Shown here: positions 1 to 11,832 of the stretch, one piece after another
How positions within the stretch are numbered: the stretch's first letter is position 1
Layout of the letters: each line of letters begins with the position of its first letter
NCBI GenBank assembly: GCA_019915015.1
Contig: JAHBBC010000002.1
Location: 2,480,001 to 2,544,000 of the forward strand
Length of the DNA: 64,000 nucleotides
From: Auriscalpium vulgare
Taxonomy: Eukaryota; Basidiomycota; Agaricomycetes; Russulales; Auriscalpiaceae
Direction: 5' to 3'
The notes under the pieces: generated by a model
What the model was told of the DNA's origin: nothing
Database searches by the model: none
The model's input: only the letters and a program-made list of their open reading frames with translations
Program-made: the position numbers and the translations under genes

Positions 1-164
1 GGGCTGCGTACTCCGGCAAATGCGTGCGGGCTTCGGAGGCGGTAACGTAAGCAGCTTGAATCGCGGAGTCGTCGGAGGCGTCGATTGGGGTATATGCAAT
101 GATGCGCGCGTCGTCGCCATCGCCTTCGATGATCATGGCGATGGCTTCATCTTCACCTAGATCA

Positions 165-2417
165 TCAAAGGTGGGAGCCGCTATGGCATGCCTTGCGAAA
201 CCGGTGATGGCCTCGCGGGAAGGTCGGGATCGTCAAGATGTCGTCGGAGCTCGGGTTGCGGATGGTGACCGTCTGATCCTCATCGCGGTAGTTGCGGACG
301 ATGCTCTCGGTGAGCACGTCGAAGGGGCGACCGAGGAGAATGTCGTAGGCGACGTCGCGGACAACGTGCACCTGCAGGTAGAGGGTCATGTTCCCGAACT
401 TGATCGGAACGTTGCGCGCCATGCCCAATGAGCTGGAGACCTGCCGATTGGCGCTCTGAAGTCGGATCTTCACGTTGGGGGAGTAGGCGAGCTCCAGGAA
501 ATGGGCGACCTCCTCGGACATCGCGATGACTTGCGAGCCGGGGTCCAGCAGGCACTCGATCGTGGCGCGACCGGCGACGAGACCGTCGATCGATCGGAGA
601 GCGTGCGAGTCGCGAGCGACTGTGAGCATGTCGGGGTCGGGGCACTCGCCGGGGCCGAGATCGTTGAGGTACATCTCGATGGGGTCGGACATGTACAAGA
701 CGCACTCCTTCGATTCGTTCGACCAGAGCTGCTCCTTGGAGGCCTTTCGGGGATCGGGCGTGTAGTTCGCAAAAATCCGCGCTTCCGACTGGTGGATCGC
801 TGCCGCCGGCGACACAAGTTCTTCGTCCGGGACTTCCTCCATGGTGACTTGCTGATAGTTCGTGGTTGCGACGGGTGCTGCTGCTGCCTCGTTGATTGCG
901 CGACGTGGGGTGACTGCGTCGCGGTACTTGGCGCGGACCTCGGGAGCAAGCGACAAAAGCTCCTCAGGCGTGATGACTATCTGCGAGTCCTTCATTGCAC
1001 GAGTGAAGACTTGCTCAGCGATCTCCGATCGATGGACCGGAGGCAGGTTGCGATAGTTGGACTCACGAGTCGCCTTGGGCGGGTCGGCTGGCACTGTCTT
1101 GGGCTTCACCGGCGCATCGGTCGCATCGCGTGCACCTCGAAAGGGATGCGCCGGTGCTGGCGCCGACTGATCGGAGGACTTGGCTGGTTGATCGGAAGCC
1201 GTTGGAGCGGCCGCAGCCTGCTTGGGCTTAGCACGGCGCGTGATCTCCACACCATCAAAGACTTGCGCATTGGTCGAGGCAGTCCTCTCGCCGCGCAGCT
1301 GTGCGAGCTTGGCTTCAAGCATGGCGATGCGATCGGAAGTCGAGAGGGTGAAGACTTGGAGGGGCTCCTCCGGGATTACGCCGACAAACAGCTGTGCCGC
1401 AGCCCCTGGCTGCTCCGCTGCCTTGCGACGATGCCACTCTCTAACCCGATCGTGAAGGAAGTTGCCTGTGATGCGACTGGGCACAAAGGTACCGTTGGGC
1501 AAGGTAACCTTTCCGTCCGCGTTCCGAGCGACTATGCCTGCCCGAATATCTTCTTCGACTGCGGGGCACGCTGAGATGCGATGATCGGAAGCTCCATCGT
1601 ACAGGCATCGACCCGCCAGGCGCTGCATGTTCGCGTTGGGGACAGCCGCTGGGGCGACTGCGACTGCGGGAACTGCGACTGCGACTGGTGCCGCCGCAGC
1701 CTGTTGAGTCACGCCTGGGAGTGCGCCTCCCTGCATCAGTGTTCGGACGAACGATGCGATGATGTCCTCGGCCTTAATTGCGGGCGGAGGGGTCTGCGAC
1801 TGCGGAACTGGGGCTGGCGGGTTTGCGACGATGGTCGGAGCAGTCGTAGAGGTAGCGGTGGTGGCTCCTCGGATGTCCCTCGAGACCGACTGAAGCGCGA
1901 AGCGAGCAGCGCTATTGACGTCGGCGACCTCGTAGCTGTCGCCTGGGACCACATCGGGCTTCTTGACTTGCAGTCGCGCCTCGATGCGCGGCCAAAGGTA
2001 GTCGGGGATCCCACGCGGAAAATCGCTCTTCTGCTGCATGTCGGAGTACCGATGATGCCGGATGAGGAATCCTGAGATCGTGATGAACGATCGGTAGTAG
2101 GCAGCGAAGTCGTCGAGCGTGACCATGTACGTGCGACGCGTGTCGGAGATGAGCGATTCGAGGTCGGAAGTGGAGTAGGTGCGATCCTCATCGGCGGTGG
2201 GGTAGAGTGCCTTTATCTCGGCCTTGAACACATCGTACGTGCCCGTGAAGCCTGGCAGAGCCTCGAAACAATTGGCGACCTCGATCGGGACATAGCGTTG
2301 TACCCAATCTTTCTTCTGCTGGTCGGTGAGACCAGACTGCGCCGCAAGCGTCTCGAGGTCGGAAAAGAATCGCCTGATGGATCGCGGATTTTCTTCATCA
2401 AAAACGGGGGCAGTCTT
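165..2417 (-). pseudogene. Ty3/gypsy gag-protease, family A, left copy (degenerate)
   Basis: Gag capsid-like region, nucleocapsid remnant and aspartic protease of a Ty3/gypsy retrotransposon. The reading frame is open from about 2417 to 165 and matches the plus-strand copy at 18.75-21.5 kb along its length: the capsid start (TAPVF...NPR.IRRF), the KALYP.ADEDR segment, the Pro-linker, and the protease motif LLDPGSQVIAMSEEV near the end, where D-P-G-S is the active-site aspartate. Two defects show decay. First, the N-terminal part (about 2420-2600) is in another frame, so a base has been lost near 2417. Second, the zinc knuckle reads CLYDG...H...C, with the second cysteine replaced by aspartate. 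Pol would continue to the left of the window. The element is non-autonomous as seen here. Confidence 0.85.
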
Positions 2418-2890
2418 CGAACCGCGGGGGGCATAGGAGTAGCCATCGGAAGCGGTGCGACGGGTGGGACGGCAGCTATGATTGTTGCGGGAGGGGGGAT
2501 ATAGGCGATCGGAGCTGTGACAGGTCCGACGTTAGGAGTCGGAGAGGGTGGAGTGATCGGAGTTGGAGGGTGCGATGGACGTGAAGGAGTCGATGGGGTC
2601 AAAGGTGTGAGAGCAGGCGACGGTGTTCGGAACCCGCCTGGGATGTGTGGGTGATCGAGTAGCTCGAACGACTCGCTTCCGGAGGTACTCGGAAGGTGAT
2701 TGTGAGTCGCGTCCGGGCTGGGGACTTCGTCGAAGAGATCTCCGACGAGCGTGGGGGATCCGGGGATAGCAGGTGGGGGTACGACGAAGCTTTGTCGGAC
2801 TTCGTCGGCGAGAGCGGAGGAACGGGTGTGGCGTCAATTGGAGAAGGGGGAAGGCGCTGGCGCTTGCTTCGGAGGAATCCTGACTGAAAC

Positions 2891-2907
2891 CCTCGCGGTG
2901 GGCTCCA
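2891..2907 (-). other. Primer-binding site of left family-A element
   Basis: Read on the minus strand this is TGGAGCCCACCGCGAGG, four bases inside the LTR end (CCATCA). It starts with TGG, the complement of a tRNA CCA end. The same 17 bases lie next to the LTR at 18753 and 24139, which supports a primer-binding site rather than chance. I do not assign the tRNA. Confidence 0.7.
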
Positions 2908-3372
2908 AAAGTGATGGACACAACCAGGTAGTAGGGCGGAATGCGTAACGTAGCACCAATCCCTAGAGCGCTGCAGAGATGTCGGTGTGTGTGCGAGCGA
3001 GCGTCAGGAGTCCCGGAGTAAGCGACGACCGTCTCCGATCAATCGTACTGCGATCCGATCGAGAGCGCAGCAGCGACAAGGCGATCGATCGACTCTCCGA
3101 CCGATCGGAAAGCAAGACTTCGACGTACGACGTCGGAAGGCTGCGACGCGACTGCGATCGAGGACTCGGGCAAAGGGGCAACAACGATGGAACAAGATGA
3201 GAGCGATAAGACGGGAGGCGAGAACAAAGGCTAAGGCAATGACTGAGGCTGAGGCGCGAGAGCAGTCAACCGATGTTGACCGCTATACGATACGACGTGG
3301 GCGAGAGTGCACGACTTGTGCTCGGAGCGATGAGGGGGGAACGTAACTTGCATTTCGCAGAGTATCTGACGA

Positions 3373-3381
3373 CTATTTATA
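3373..3381 (-). promoter_or_regulatory. TATA box of family-A LTR
   Basis: The minus strand reads TATAAATAG. The same sequence is at the same place in the solo LTR (11010-11018), so it is conserved between LTR copies and is a likely Pol II promoter element for the retrotransposon transcript. Confidence 0.55.
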
Positions 3382-3863
3382 CGATGCGACGAGTATAGTG
3401 CGTGTCCAATCGAGTAAGTACGGAGACATCGGAAAAGACAAAGAAAACAAGATAGCGGCGTCATATGAAATAGTACGAACAATGAGTAGAGGTCATGCGC
3501 CGGTCAGACGACGAGGAGCGAGGCGGGGAACGGTGTCGAGCGAGCGATCAGCGCTGTCAAAGGACAAAGGAGGCGGCGCGGGAAACGATCCTCTCTGTCG
3601 TCGACTGTGGGAAACAGCTTCGGGGAGCGCGGGAACGGACAAGGCACGCCATATCGAGCGCGATAGCGGTGGTCCGATGATGTGGGCACGAGGCTGCGTC
3701 TTCCGATTGCGAACGTTCGGAGTGTACCACTCTCGACGCGGTCGCGACTGAGTCACGTGTCGATTGCAAGTCGCGTCGTGACTGCGGGGGCGTAGCGCAG
3801 GTCGTAAGGCGCTAGGGCGCGTCGGAGGGAAGCGGGCGAGTCGGTAGCGCTGAGTCGGGGGGC

Positions 3864-3871
3864 GTCGGGGT
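3864..3871. repeat. 8-bp target-site duplication GTCGGGGT (left)
   Basis: GTCGGGGT occurs here and at 7875-7882, on either side of the foldback plus CACTA-like insertion. Removing the insertion and one copy gives a gapless alignment to the uninterrupted LTR near 11.49 kb, so this is a real target duplication. Confidence 0.8.
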
Positions 3872-6167
3872 CACCAGTCCCTGTAGTATAATAAGAAATA
3901 AGACCGATGACCATCGGTGTGCTAGTTTCGAGGATTGACCGATAAGGATATCATTTTAAATGGGTCGGCGTAGGAGATATTTAAAATGATTCCGACGGTA
4001 AAAATGTTGTGATCCTATTGGCTACGGAAAAATCGGCTAAAATCTGATAAAATATTGAAAAAATTCAGTCCGCGTCGGTTCCCACGGGTACGGGACGGAA
4101 ATAAATCATTTAAAATGATTACCAGTACTACAAATAGCTGCCCGTAGGGCTTGGAAAAATAGGGAATAATACGGAGAAATCGGAATATATTTGGGGGCGT
4201 CGGTGTCTAGCCGATATCCCTTCCCACGCGTCAACATATTCCCACGGTCCCAAGAAATGCTATTTTTAATCATTTGCGCTGGTATATAATCCTTTCTGTA
4301 GGCCCTGGGAAAACCCATTGACAACCATACAGTGCATGTATGATGTAGACTTACATGTAGTCCATATATACAGACTGCTTGAAGCCCATTCTATTCAAAT
4401 GCGAGCTGGACGGAACCACAAACCAGGAAAGTATCTGCTACAGAATATCCTGCAGGCATGATCTTCTTTACCTAAGCAACCAAACTTTGTACACAGATAG
4501 CTCTCAACACTTCAAGACTTATAGTATTTTTACCATGACCCAAGCCCCCCTCAATTCTTCTCAAACACAATTTCTTTAGTATTTACGCTGTTGAAATAGT
4601 ATTGATATACATATCTGGACTACTTTTGAATACATTTGGCATGGTCTGACTGCTGTAGATGCCCAGTCAAAGTGCAACTAGTCTCTATCATTACTTTCTA
4701 GATTTACCATGCTGAAGCCATTGGTAGACTGCACATATATTCATTAGTTATATATTTTGGCCCAAAAGAATGGAGTGGGCCTAATACTATTGCTTTCCAG
4801 AATTTGGTCAATATAATCCCCAAATATTTCGGAGCACTCTCATACCATGCCCAACCCACTGCTATAAGTATTGGAATCCTACAAAGATTTGGTAGATGGT
4901 ACTGTACTTCCACTCTGACATACCCTCTAAGATATAGAATGGTCCCAGGCTTGTACATGTATATATGAATGGCCTTATTCTCAGTTATCATAGGCTTATG
5001 CTCAACCAAGCTGATATCACAAGTCAAGATTCAGTAGAAAAAGAAAGGACCATTTGCTATTGCACATGCATCTGGGACAAGGACAGTAGTATGGGCTGTA
5101 TCAGAGTAGAAGTACAGTACTATCTACCAACTCCTTGAAGGAATTCAATACTTATAGCAGTGGGTGGGGCATGGTCTGTGAGTACTCTGAAATATTTGGG
5201 AATTTTATTGACCAAGTCTTGGGGAGCTATTAAGCACACTCCATTCTTTTGGGCCAAAACATATAAATAATGAATATATATATTGAATGCAGCTTACCTG
5301 AGGCTTCAAAGGAGAAGATGTCAAATGGGGAAAGTAGTGGTAGACAGTGATGTTATTTTTACTGTGCATCTGTGGCAGTCAGAACATGCCAAATGTATTC
5401 ATAAGGAGTCCAAATATGTATATCGATGTTATTTCAATAGCATAGATACTAAAGAAATTGTGTTTGAGAAGAATTGAGGGGGGGCTTGGGTCATGGAAAA
5501 AATACTATAAGTCTTGAAGTGTTGAGAGCTATCTGTGTACAAAGTTTGGTTGCTTAGGTAAAGAAGATCATGCCTGCAGGATATTCTGTAGCAGATACTT
5601 TCCTGGTTTGTGGTTCCGTGGTTTGTGGTTCCGTCCAGCTCGCATTTGAATAGAATGGGCTTCAAGCAGTCTGTATATATGGACTACATGTAAGTCTACA
5701 TCATACATGCACTGTATGGTTGTCAATGGGTTTTCCCAGGGCCTACAGAAAGGATTATATACCAGCGCAAATGATTAAAAATAGCATTTCTTGGGACCGT
5801 GGGAATATGTTGACGCGTGGGAAGAGATATCGGCTAGACACCGACGCCCCCAAATATATTCCGATTTCTCCGTATTATTCCCTATTTTTCCAAGCCCTAT
5901 GGGCAGCTATTCGTAGTACTGGTAATCATTTTAAATGATTTATTTCCGTCCCGTACCCGTGGGAACCGACGCGGACTGAATTTTTTCAATATTTTATCAG
6001 ATTTTAGCCGATTTTTCCGTAGCCAATAGGATCACAACATTTTTACCGTCGGAATCATTTTAAATATCTCCTACGCCGACCCATTTAAAATGATATCCTT
6101 ATCGGTCAATCCTCGAAACTAGCACACCGATAGTCATCGGTGTTATTTCTTATTACCCTACAGGGAC
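3872..6167. mobile_element. Foldback (palindromic) DNA element, copy 1
   Basis: A 2.3 kb element that is almost one large imperfect palindrome centred near 5030. The outer arms (about 3872-4600 and 5450-6167) are near-perfect inverted repeats and the inner arms are diverged but still alignable. It starts CACCAGTCCCTGTAG and ends CTACAGGGAC; its last bases GCCT lie at 7871-7874, displaced by a CACTA-like insertion. It made an 8-bp target duplication. No transposase is encoded: the small ORFs mirrored in both arms are by-products of the palindrome. A reverse-complement copy, nearly identical, lies at 39486-41786. Superfamily unknown; 8-bp duplications occur with hAT and KDZ-type elements, so mobilisation in trans by one of these is possible. 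Confidence 0.85.
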
Positions 6168-7867
6168 CACCGGACTTCAGGCCCTAAAACAAGCAGCGGG
6201 AATTCGTAGGATAGAGTGTATATCTGTATATATCAGATGAATATCAGCCGGGTCCCCAAATGTCCTCTCCCTTCCCGCGAATGTCCTGCGTACGGTGCAC
6301 ATGACCTGTCGCGTCGCTCAGATCCGGCCACGTCGATGACGTGCGCTCGTGCAAGGGTCCCCAACATCTGCATCTCTCAGGCGTATTTTGGCTGCATTCG
6401 GCAAGGTAAAAATCACATGCGGGAGTGCGCGGAACAAATTCTGCGAAGTCGTGCGCTGGCACGTTCACTCCCGACCACCACCAAGCTCTGCCCTCCATCC
6501 GCTGGTACTAGTGACTTGAGGCTGACGCGGCCCTGCTGAGCTTCTCTGGCTCTTTGGCTGTGCTTTGATCTGGCGCTGGGTGCTGACTTTGCTTGGATGT
6601 GTGGCGCCGGTTCACAGGGGATAGACAAGCAGGGCTCGAATTCAGGTGCGTAGCGACCGTCCTCTGTGACAGTGACTCAACCCTGCTGTGACAGCGGCGA
6701 CAACGACGACGCGCAGCTCCTCCTCCCGGACGACGACAACGACGCACAACGAACACCGCAAGCAACAGTGCATGACGTCCGAGCTTGGCATGGTGCGTCA
6801 ATGTCTCATTTCTCAGGTGCCATTAGCTCACTCGCGGTTCCAATACACCGACAACGACCTCAGCACCAATGCGGTCTGGACACCAGAGTACGTCGCTGCG
6901 CATCGTCTGCATATAATGCATCGACTGACCGGCGCAGCTCACGGTCGACAACGACATGTCTCTGCTCTCGGGCCGACTGCACATCCCCCGCAACAAGATT
7001 CCTCCTGTCGCAACCGCGCGCGCTGGACCCGCTTCGTCATCGACAAGACACGCATCGGGTTGCGCAGCATTGCAATAGGAACATCGGCGCTCGCACATCG
7101 TGTACCCGACCGCTTTCGGCGCTCTTGCAGTCATGCGAGGGTACAAGGCGCAGCAAAGGCACATAAGTAGAATGCGGGCCGTCGATTCGCGCACGCTGAC
7201 AAGGTACGCATCTTGGCTTGCGTGCGGCCATCTTACTCACTGTTGGCCAGTACTCACCGCAACGGTGCTGACGAAGACTGTGCGGACGCCTCACCGGGAC
7301 GCGCGCGCTACAGCGCCGACAATATCACTTCCGAAGAGGGCGATGGCAATAGCGACGATGGCGCGGACGACGGGCGCGCATTTACGAGGCCATGGACGAC
7401 GCTACCGACTCAGAGAACGGGTGCGCGAGCGGGGTTCGTCAAGACCGAGCGCAGTTTACGAGGCCATGGACGACGCTACCGACTCAGAGAACGGGTGCGC
7501 GAGCGGGGTTCGTCAAGACTGAGCGCAGAAAGCGCGCATGTGGGCTGTAGATACGCAATTCTCCGTTATGTTCTGGTTCCATCTCGTCGTATAAGCGTCC
7601 CTGTACTGCCCCGGAATGCCTGTTAATAATTTCATCAATATATGTATTTTATGCGGATTTCTACAGCTGCTGTGAGCCGTGGGGGAGGGGGAGCAGGGGC
7701 CGCCGGACCATGCCGAGCTCAATATATGCTTCTGATGTCCTTAAGAAGGTCAGACATTCCGAAGAATGTCTGGAAGATGTCAGAGGCTGATATACGTCGT
7801 ATATACATGGGATGTATGCCATATCCTACGAACATCCGAGGCTGATCTTAGACCCCAAAGTCCGGTG
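6168..7867. mobile_element. CACTA-like non-autonomous DNA element
   Basis: A 1.70 kb element starting CACCGGACTTCAGG and ending CCCAAAGTCCGGTG. The terminal inverted repeat is about 100 bp and imperfect: TTCGTAGGATA and the TATATCAGCC block are found in both ends. It is flanked by GAC (6165-6167 and 7868-7870), a 3-bp duplication as expected for CACTA/EnSpm-type elements, whose ends also begin with CAC. It sits in the right terminus of foldback copy 1; copy 2 shows the undisturbed CTACAGGGACGCCT. The interior has several short plus-strand ORFs (6666-7626) rich in Asp, Arg and Thr with no recognisable domain. No transposase motif was seen, so the element is probably non-autonomous. Confidence 0.7.
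7381..7528 (+). repeat. 74-bp tandem duplication
   Basis: Two adjacent copies (7381-7454 and 7455-7528) of a 74-bp unit beginning TTTACGAGGCCATGG, differing at only about one base. 74 is not a multiple of three, so the duplication shifts any reading frame. It lies inside the CACTA-like element. Confidence 0.9.
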
Positions 7868-7882
7868 GACGCCTGTCGGGGT

Positions 7883-8217
7883 AGTCGGGATTGTGGGGCG
7901 GACAATGCGCGAACGGACAATGCGCGACTGAGGCGGTACTCGGATGGCGTGAGAGCTCCGGAGTTGCGTAGCGCCGAGCGTGTCTGTCGTGCGACCAGGC
8001 TGTGCGAGTCTGATGAAATCTGATGCGTCGTGACGGGCGTGGGAAATGCTGTGCTGGCGAGCGTGTGGCGACTGGGGGCGCGTGGTGCGAGCAGCGTGGG
8101 AGTCGGCTGGGTGTTCCGATCGTGGCGCAGGAAGGCCGAGGTCACGTGACCGAGGACTTAGTCGAAAATGCGAAAAGACAGTCGAGATCCCCTCCCAGCG
8201 CGGGACGGGGCTTGTCA
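7883..8217 (-). repeat. Family-A LTR, distal part
   Basis: Continuation of the interrupted LTR at 2912-3871. It aligns with 11500-11832 of the solo LTR and ends in GGGCTTGTCA, so the LTR begins TGACAAGCC in element sense. The next base, 8218, is already WD40-coding sequence, so the retrotransposon inserted into the WD40 gene. Confidence 0.8.
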
Positions 8218-9345
8218 TCGTTTCTGTGGCATTCTCACCAGATGGCCAGAGCATTGCCTCAGGGTCATATGATCACACTGTGCGGGTATGGAATGCAGCC
8301 ACAGGTGTAACAGTTGCAGGGCCATTTGAGGGGCACACAAATACAGTCAATTCTGTGGCATTCTCACCAGATGGCCAGAGTATTGCCTCAGGGTCAGGTG
8401 ACAGGACTGTGCGGGTGTGGAATGCAGCCACAGGTGCTACAGTTGAAGGGCCATTTGAGGGGCACACAGACACAGTCTGGTCCGTGGCATTCTCACCAGA
8501 TGGCCAGAGCATTGCCTCAGGGTCATATGATCACACTGTGCGGGTATGGAATGCAGCCACAGGTGTAACAGTTGCAGGGCCATTTGAGGGGCACACAAAT
8601 ACAGTCAATTCTGTGGCATTCTCACCAGATGGCCAGAGTATTGCCTCAGGGTCAGGTGACAGGACTGTGCGGGTGTGGAATGCAGCCACAGGTGCTACAG
8701 TTGAAGGGCCATTTGAGGGGCACACAGACACAGTCTGGTCCGTGGCATTCTCACCAGATGGCCAGAGCATTGCCTCAGGGTCAGATGATGGCACTGTGCG
8801 GGTGTGGAATGTGGCCACAGGTGCCATAGTTGCAGGGCCATTTGAGGGGCACACAAATTGGGTCACCTCTGTTGCATTCTCACCAGATGGCCAGAGTATT
8901 GCCTCAGGGTCAGGTGACAGGACTGTGCGGGTGTGGAATGCAGCCACAGGTGCTACAGTTGCAGGGCCATTTGAGGGGCACACACTCCCAGTCGGTTTTG
9001 TGGCATTCTCACCAGATGGCCAGAGCATTGCCTCAGGGTCATCTGATTGCACTGTGCGGGTGTGGAATGTGGCCACAGGTGCCATAGTTGCAGGGCCATT
9101 TCAGGGGCACACAAGTGAAGCCGATTCTGTGGCATTCTCACCAGATGGCCAGAGCATTGCCTCAGGGTCATTTGATGACACTGTGCGGGTGTGGAATGTG
9201 GCCACAGGTGCCACAGTTGCAGCGCCATTTGAGATGCACACTGGAGTCAATTCTGTGGCATTCTCACCAGATGGCCAGAGCATTGCCTCACGGTCATTCA
9301 ATGACACTGTGCGGGTGTGGAATGCAGCCACAGATGTTACGATTA
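8218..9345 (+). pseudogene. WD40 repeat array, NLR-type fragment
   Basis: Nine WD40 repeats of 43 residues (129 bp) each, with consensus SVAFSPDGQSIASGS then VRVWNAATG and a GH dipeptide 10-12 residues later. The repeats are nearly identical in DNA, and one two-repeat block (258 bp) is present twice without a difference I could find (8264 and 8522). Such recently homogenised WD40 repeats are typical of the ligand-sensing domain of fungal NLR-like proteins, for example the HET-E type. There is no NACHT or start here: the upstream side is the LTR end at 8217. Downstream the frame runs into unrelated sequence after about 9345. It is a fragment, probably the middle of a gene broken by the family-A retrotransposon. 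Confidence 0.8.
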
Positions 9346-9464
9346 CTCTTAATCGTTTTTTTCTCCAACCAGTCAGGCCAAAAAGTGCCCGTCAGGAAAG
9401 TCGCTTTAGGAAATGGTCTCACACGGTCAAGTCGCGTCGTTCCACCTGCCAAATTCAGTAATTC

Positions 9465-9850
9465 TTAGCTAAGCAGCTTCTGCCCAATGCTTTTCTACAT
9501 CCTCGCTCCAAAAGACACTCGTGTCTGCGAGTATTTTGCGTTTTGCAAGCTAACTAACACTGATATGCTCATGATTCAAATTGTTCTGTGATCAGAAAAA
9601 GAGGCCTTAGAGTTTCCATTTTTGTTAGAAAGTTCCCACGGTTGATGCAGAGAAAGATGACGTAGTTTTAGAGGGCATTCTACCAATTGATCCGGTTTGC
9701 TACGTCATTTTCTCTACTCCGGCTATTACAATACCCGGGCCTAATATTTTTACTATTAAAAATGCGCACATAGAGGGAATTGAACCCACAGCATGCAGTT
9801 TATGAGTTACATAACATAGTCTAAGAGCAGTAACCACTAGACTAGAAGGC
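9465..9850 (-). repeat. SINE-like element, family 1, copy 1
   Basis: On the minus strand a tRNA-like head (9850-9764) is followed by a body containing AGCCGGAGTAGAGA and AATGACGTAG, and then by a stretch with GTTAGTTAGCTT. The same order of blocks occurs at 13930-14405 on the plus strand. A Pol III-type head with a conserved body is the structure of a SINE. No protein is encoded. Confidence 0.65.
9764..9850 (-). other. tRNA-like head with A and B boxes
   Basis: The minus strand has TAGTCTAGTGG (A-box-like) and, about 50 bases later, GGTTCAATTCC (B-box-like). The acceptor ends do not pair and no sound anticodon arm is visible, so this is a Pol III promoter head and not a working tRNA gene. 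Confidence 0.6.
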
Positions 9851-9989
9851 TATACTCATTGAACAGCTGTGGATAGTCTGTATCAATGTTCTATCCCCTC
9901 TTACCCTACAATACACTTTGCTCTTTTTATCAAATTCTTGCCTTTTCCCTGATACAATATACACATATTATATATTGTCAGAAAGCTAC

Positions 9990-10525
9990 AATAAATGCAC
10001 ACACAATGGTTAGGGTACTGGAGTCTGCAGGACTTGTGATGTACTTGCTGGGAGTGGGCCGACGCATAGCGCGGCAGTACGATTCCAGGTGCAATACGGG
10101 GTTCAATAATCTTCTCAAATTGGAAGAATATGTATTAGAGACTACTTTATTTGACATCTTTGCCCTGCGGTTTGAGCTCAAGAGCAATGACATCATTTCG
10201 GGTTTTAAATGCAATTTAATAGCCGGAATGACGTCATCATCTCTTGCTAGCAATCGTGCTGTTCTATACGCTCTGCTGTTCTATACGCTCAATCCTAGTA
10301 ATATTACTGTGTGTGTGGAATGCTTTATAGGCAACAATATGTGTACAGTGAGTGTATCATCCCGAGTAGACGTGAGGCTGGTGAGGGAGCTGAAAGCGCG
10401 AGTGGACAAAGCGTGGGAGTGAATTTCCAAAAAAGGCGACACAGACTGTCGTTGCATGGGTCGAAAAAAAGCTGGATGTAGATGACATAAGCAACGATTC
10501 ATAGGAATCGTAATTAGCCAGTGCA
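9990..10525 (+). repeat. SINE-like element, family 2, copy 1
   Basis: Shares ordered blocks with 37730-38320: CTTGCTGGGAGTGGGCCGAC followed by TACGATTCC, a central near-palindrome ATGACATCATT...ATGACGTCATCAT, then AAGCGTGGGAGTGAA and a tail ACATAAG.AA.GATTC.AAGGAATCG that can form a small hairpin. No sound ORF. The tail is also found at the end of the family-1 element at 14.4 kb, so the two families share a 3' module. Confidence 0.65.
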
Positions 10526-10590
10526 TATTTCCCTGTGTGTAGACCAAGATCTACCAAGTGCATTCACGCTGATGATATTCCTCGTTCCGC

Positions 10591-11832
10591 TGATGGACAC
10601 CACCAGGTAGGGCAGTAAACAGCAGAGTCGACCAGATCCCTAGAGCGCTACCGAGGTGTTGATGTGTGTGCGAGCGAGCGTCAGGAGTCCCGGAGTAAGC
10701 AACGACCATCTCCGATCAAACCTATGGCGTTCCGATTGAGGGCGCGACAGTGACAAGACGAGCGACACCGGAAGACTGCAACGCGACTGCAATCGATGAC
10801 TCGGGCAAAGGCAACAAGGATGGAACAAGATGGGAGCGATGAGACAGGAAGCGAGAACAAAGGCTAAGACGATGGCTGAGGCTAAGGCGCCAGAGCAGTC
10901 AACCGGTGTTGACCGCTATATGATACGAAGGCGACAAGAGTGCACAAATGAAATGTGCTGGGAGCGATGAGGGGGGAACGTAACTTGCATTGCACAGAGT
11001 ATCCGACAACTATTTATATGTTGTGACAAATACAGTGCGTGTCCAATCAAGTAAGTACAGAGACATCAGAAAGACAAAGGGAAAGATAGCAGCATGATAT
11101 CAAATGGTACGGACAATGCGGGGGAGTCATGCGACAGTCAGACAACGAGGAACGAGGCAGGGGACGATGTCGAGCGAGTGATCTGCACTGTCAAAGGACA
11201 AAGGAAACAGCGCGGGAAATGATCCGCTCTGTTGTTGACTGTGGGAAACAGCCTCGGGGAGCATGGGAACAGACAAGGCGTGCCATATTGAGCATGATAG
11301 CGGTGGTCCAATAATGGTGACACAAGGCTGCGTCTTCCGATCGTGAATGTGGCAATGCTTCCAACATGTGGAGTGGCTGGGTTGCGAGTCAATCGCAAGG
11401 CGCTCATGAATATGAGATGGTAGCATGTGTCGATAGATGCTAGGATGTGTTGGAGGGGAGCGGGCATGTCCAGAGCGCTGAGTCAGAGGGTGTTGGAGCG
11501 GTCGGGACAGTGGTGCGGACAATGGGCAACTGGGGCAGTACTCGGATGGCGTGGGAGCACCAGCACTGTGTAGCGCCGGGTGTGGCTGTCGTGCGACCAG
11601 GCTGTGCAAGTCTAATGCAAATCTGATGCGCCGTGACAGGCATGGGAAATGTTGTGCTGGCTAGCGTATGGCGACTGGGCATGCGGTCGGGTGCTTAGTG
11701 CGAGTAGCATGGGAGTCGGCAGAGTGTTCTCATTGTGGCACGGGAAGGCCTAGGTAATGTGACCAAGGACTTGGTTGAAACTGCAAAAAGATAGTTAAGA
11801 ATTCATCTCAGCGCGCGGGACGAGGCTTGTCA
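10591..11832 (-). repeat. Solo LTR, family A
   Basis: A complete 1242-bp LTR in minus orientation: in element sense it starts TGACAAGCC and ends GTCCATCA. It has no primer-binding site or gag beside it, so it is a solo LTR left by recombination between two LTRs. It carries TATAAATAG (11010-11018, minus). Its flanks resemble the sequence around 12258-12290, which lacks an LTR and so acts as an empty site. The 5-bp duplications have drifted and I could not define them exactly. Confidence 0.8.

Larger units (their letters stand above)
2912..3871 (-). repeat. Family-A LTR, proximal part (interrupted LTR)
   Basis: First part of the LTR of the left element, which ends (element sense) in CCATCA next to the primer-binding site. 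It aligns over its whole length with the solo LTR at 10591-11832. The match stops at 3871 and resumes at 7883, because a foldback element has inserted and duplicated GTCGGGGT. The rejoined LTR would be about 1295 bp, close to the 1242 bp solo LTR. Confidence 0.8.

Noticed and set aside
4106..5938. Mirrored ORFs of 72 residues (MSMGFPRAYRKDY...) in foldback arms, also at 39719 and 41334
   Set aside because: They occur in both arms and both copies only because the DNA is palindromic. No family likeness, no coding bias.
8273..9331. Long minus-strand and shifted plus-strand ORFs across the WD40 array
   Set aside because: Antisense and out-of-frame shadows of a 129-bp repeat whose length is a multiple of three.
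9764..9850. Possible tRNA gene
   Set aside because: A and B boxes are present but acceptor and anticodon arms do not fold properly and the sequence continues into a repeated body; treated as a SINE head. The same holds for 13930-14005.
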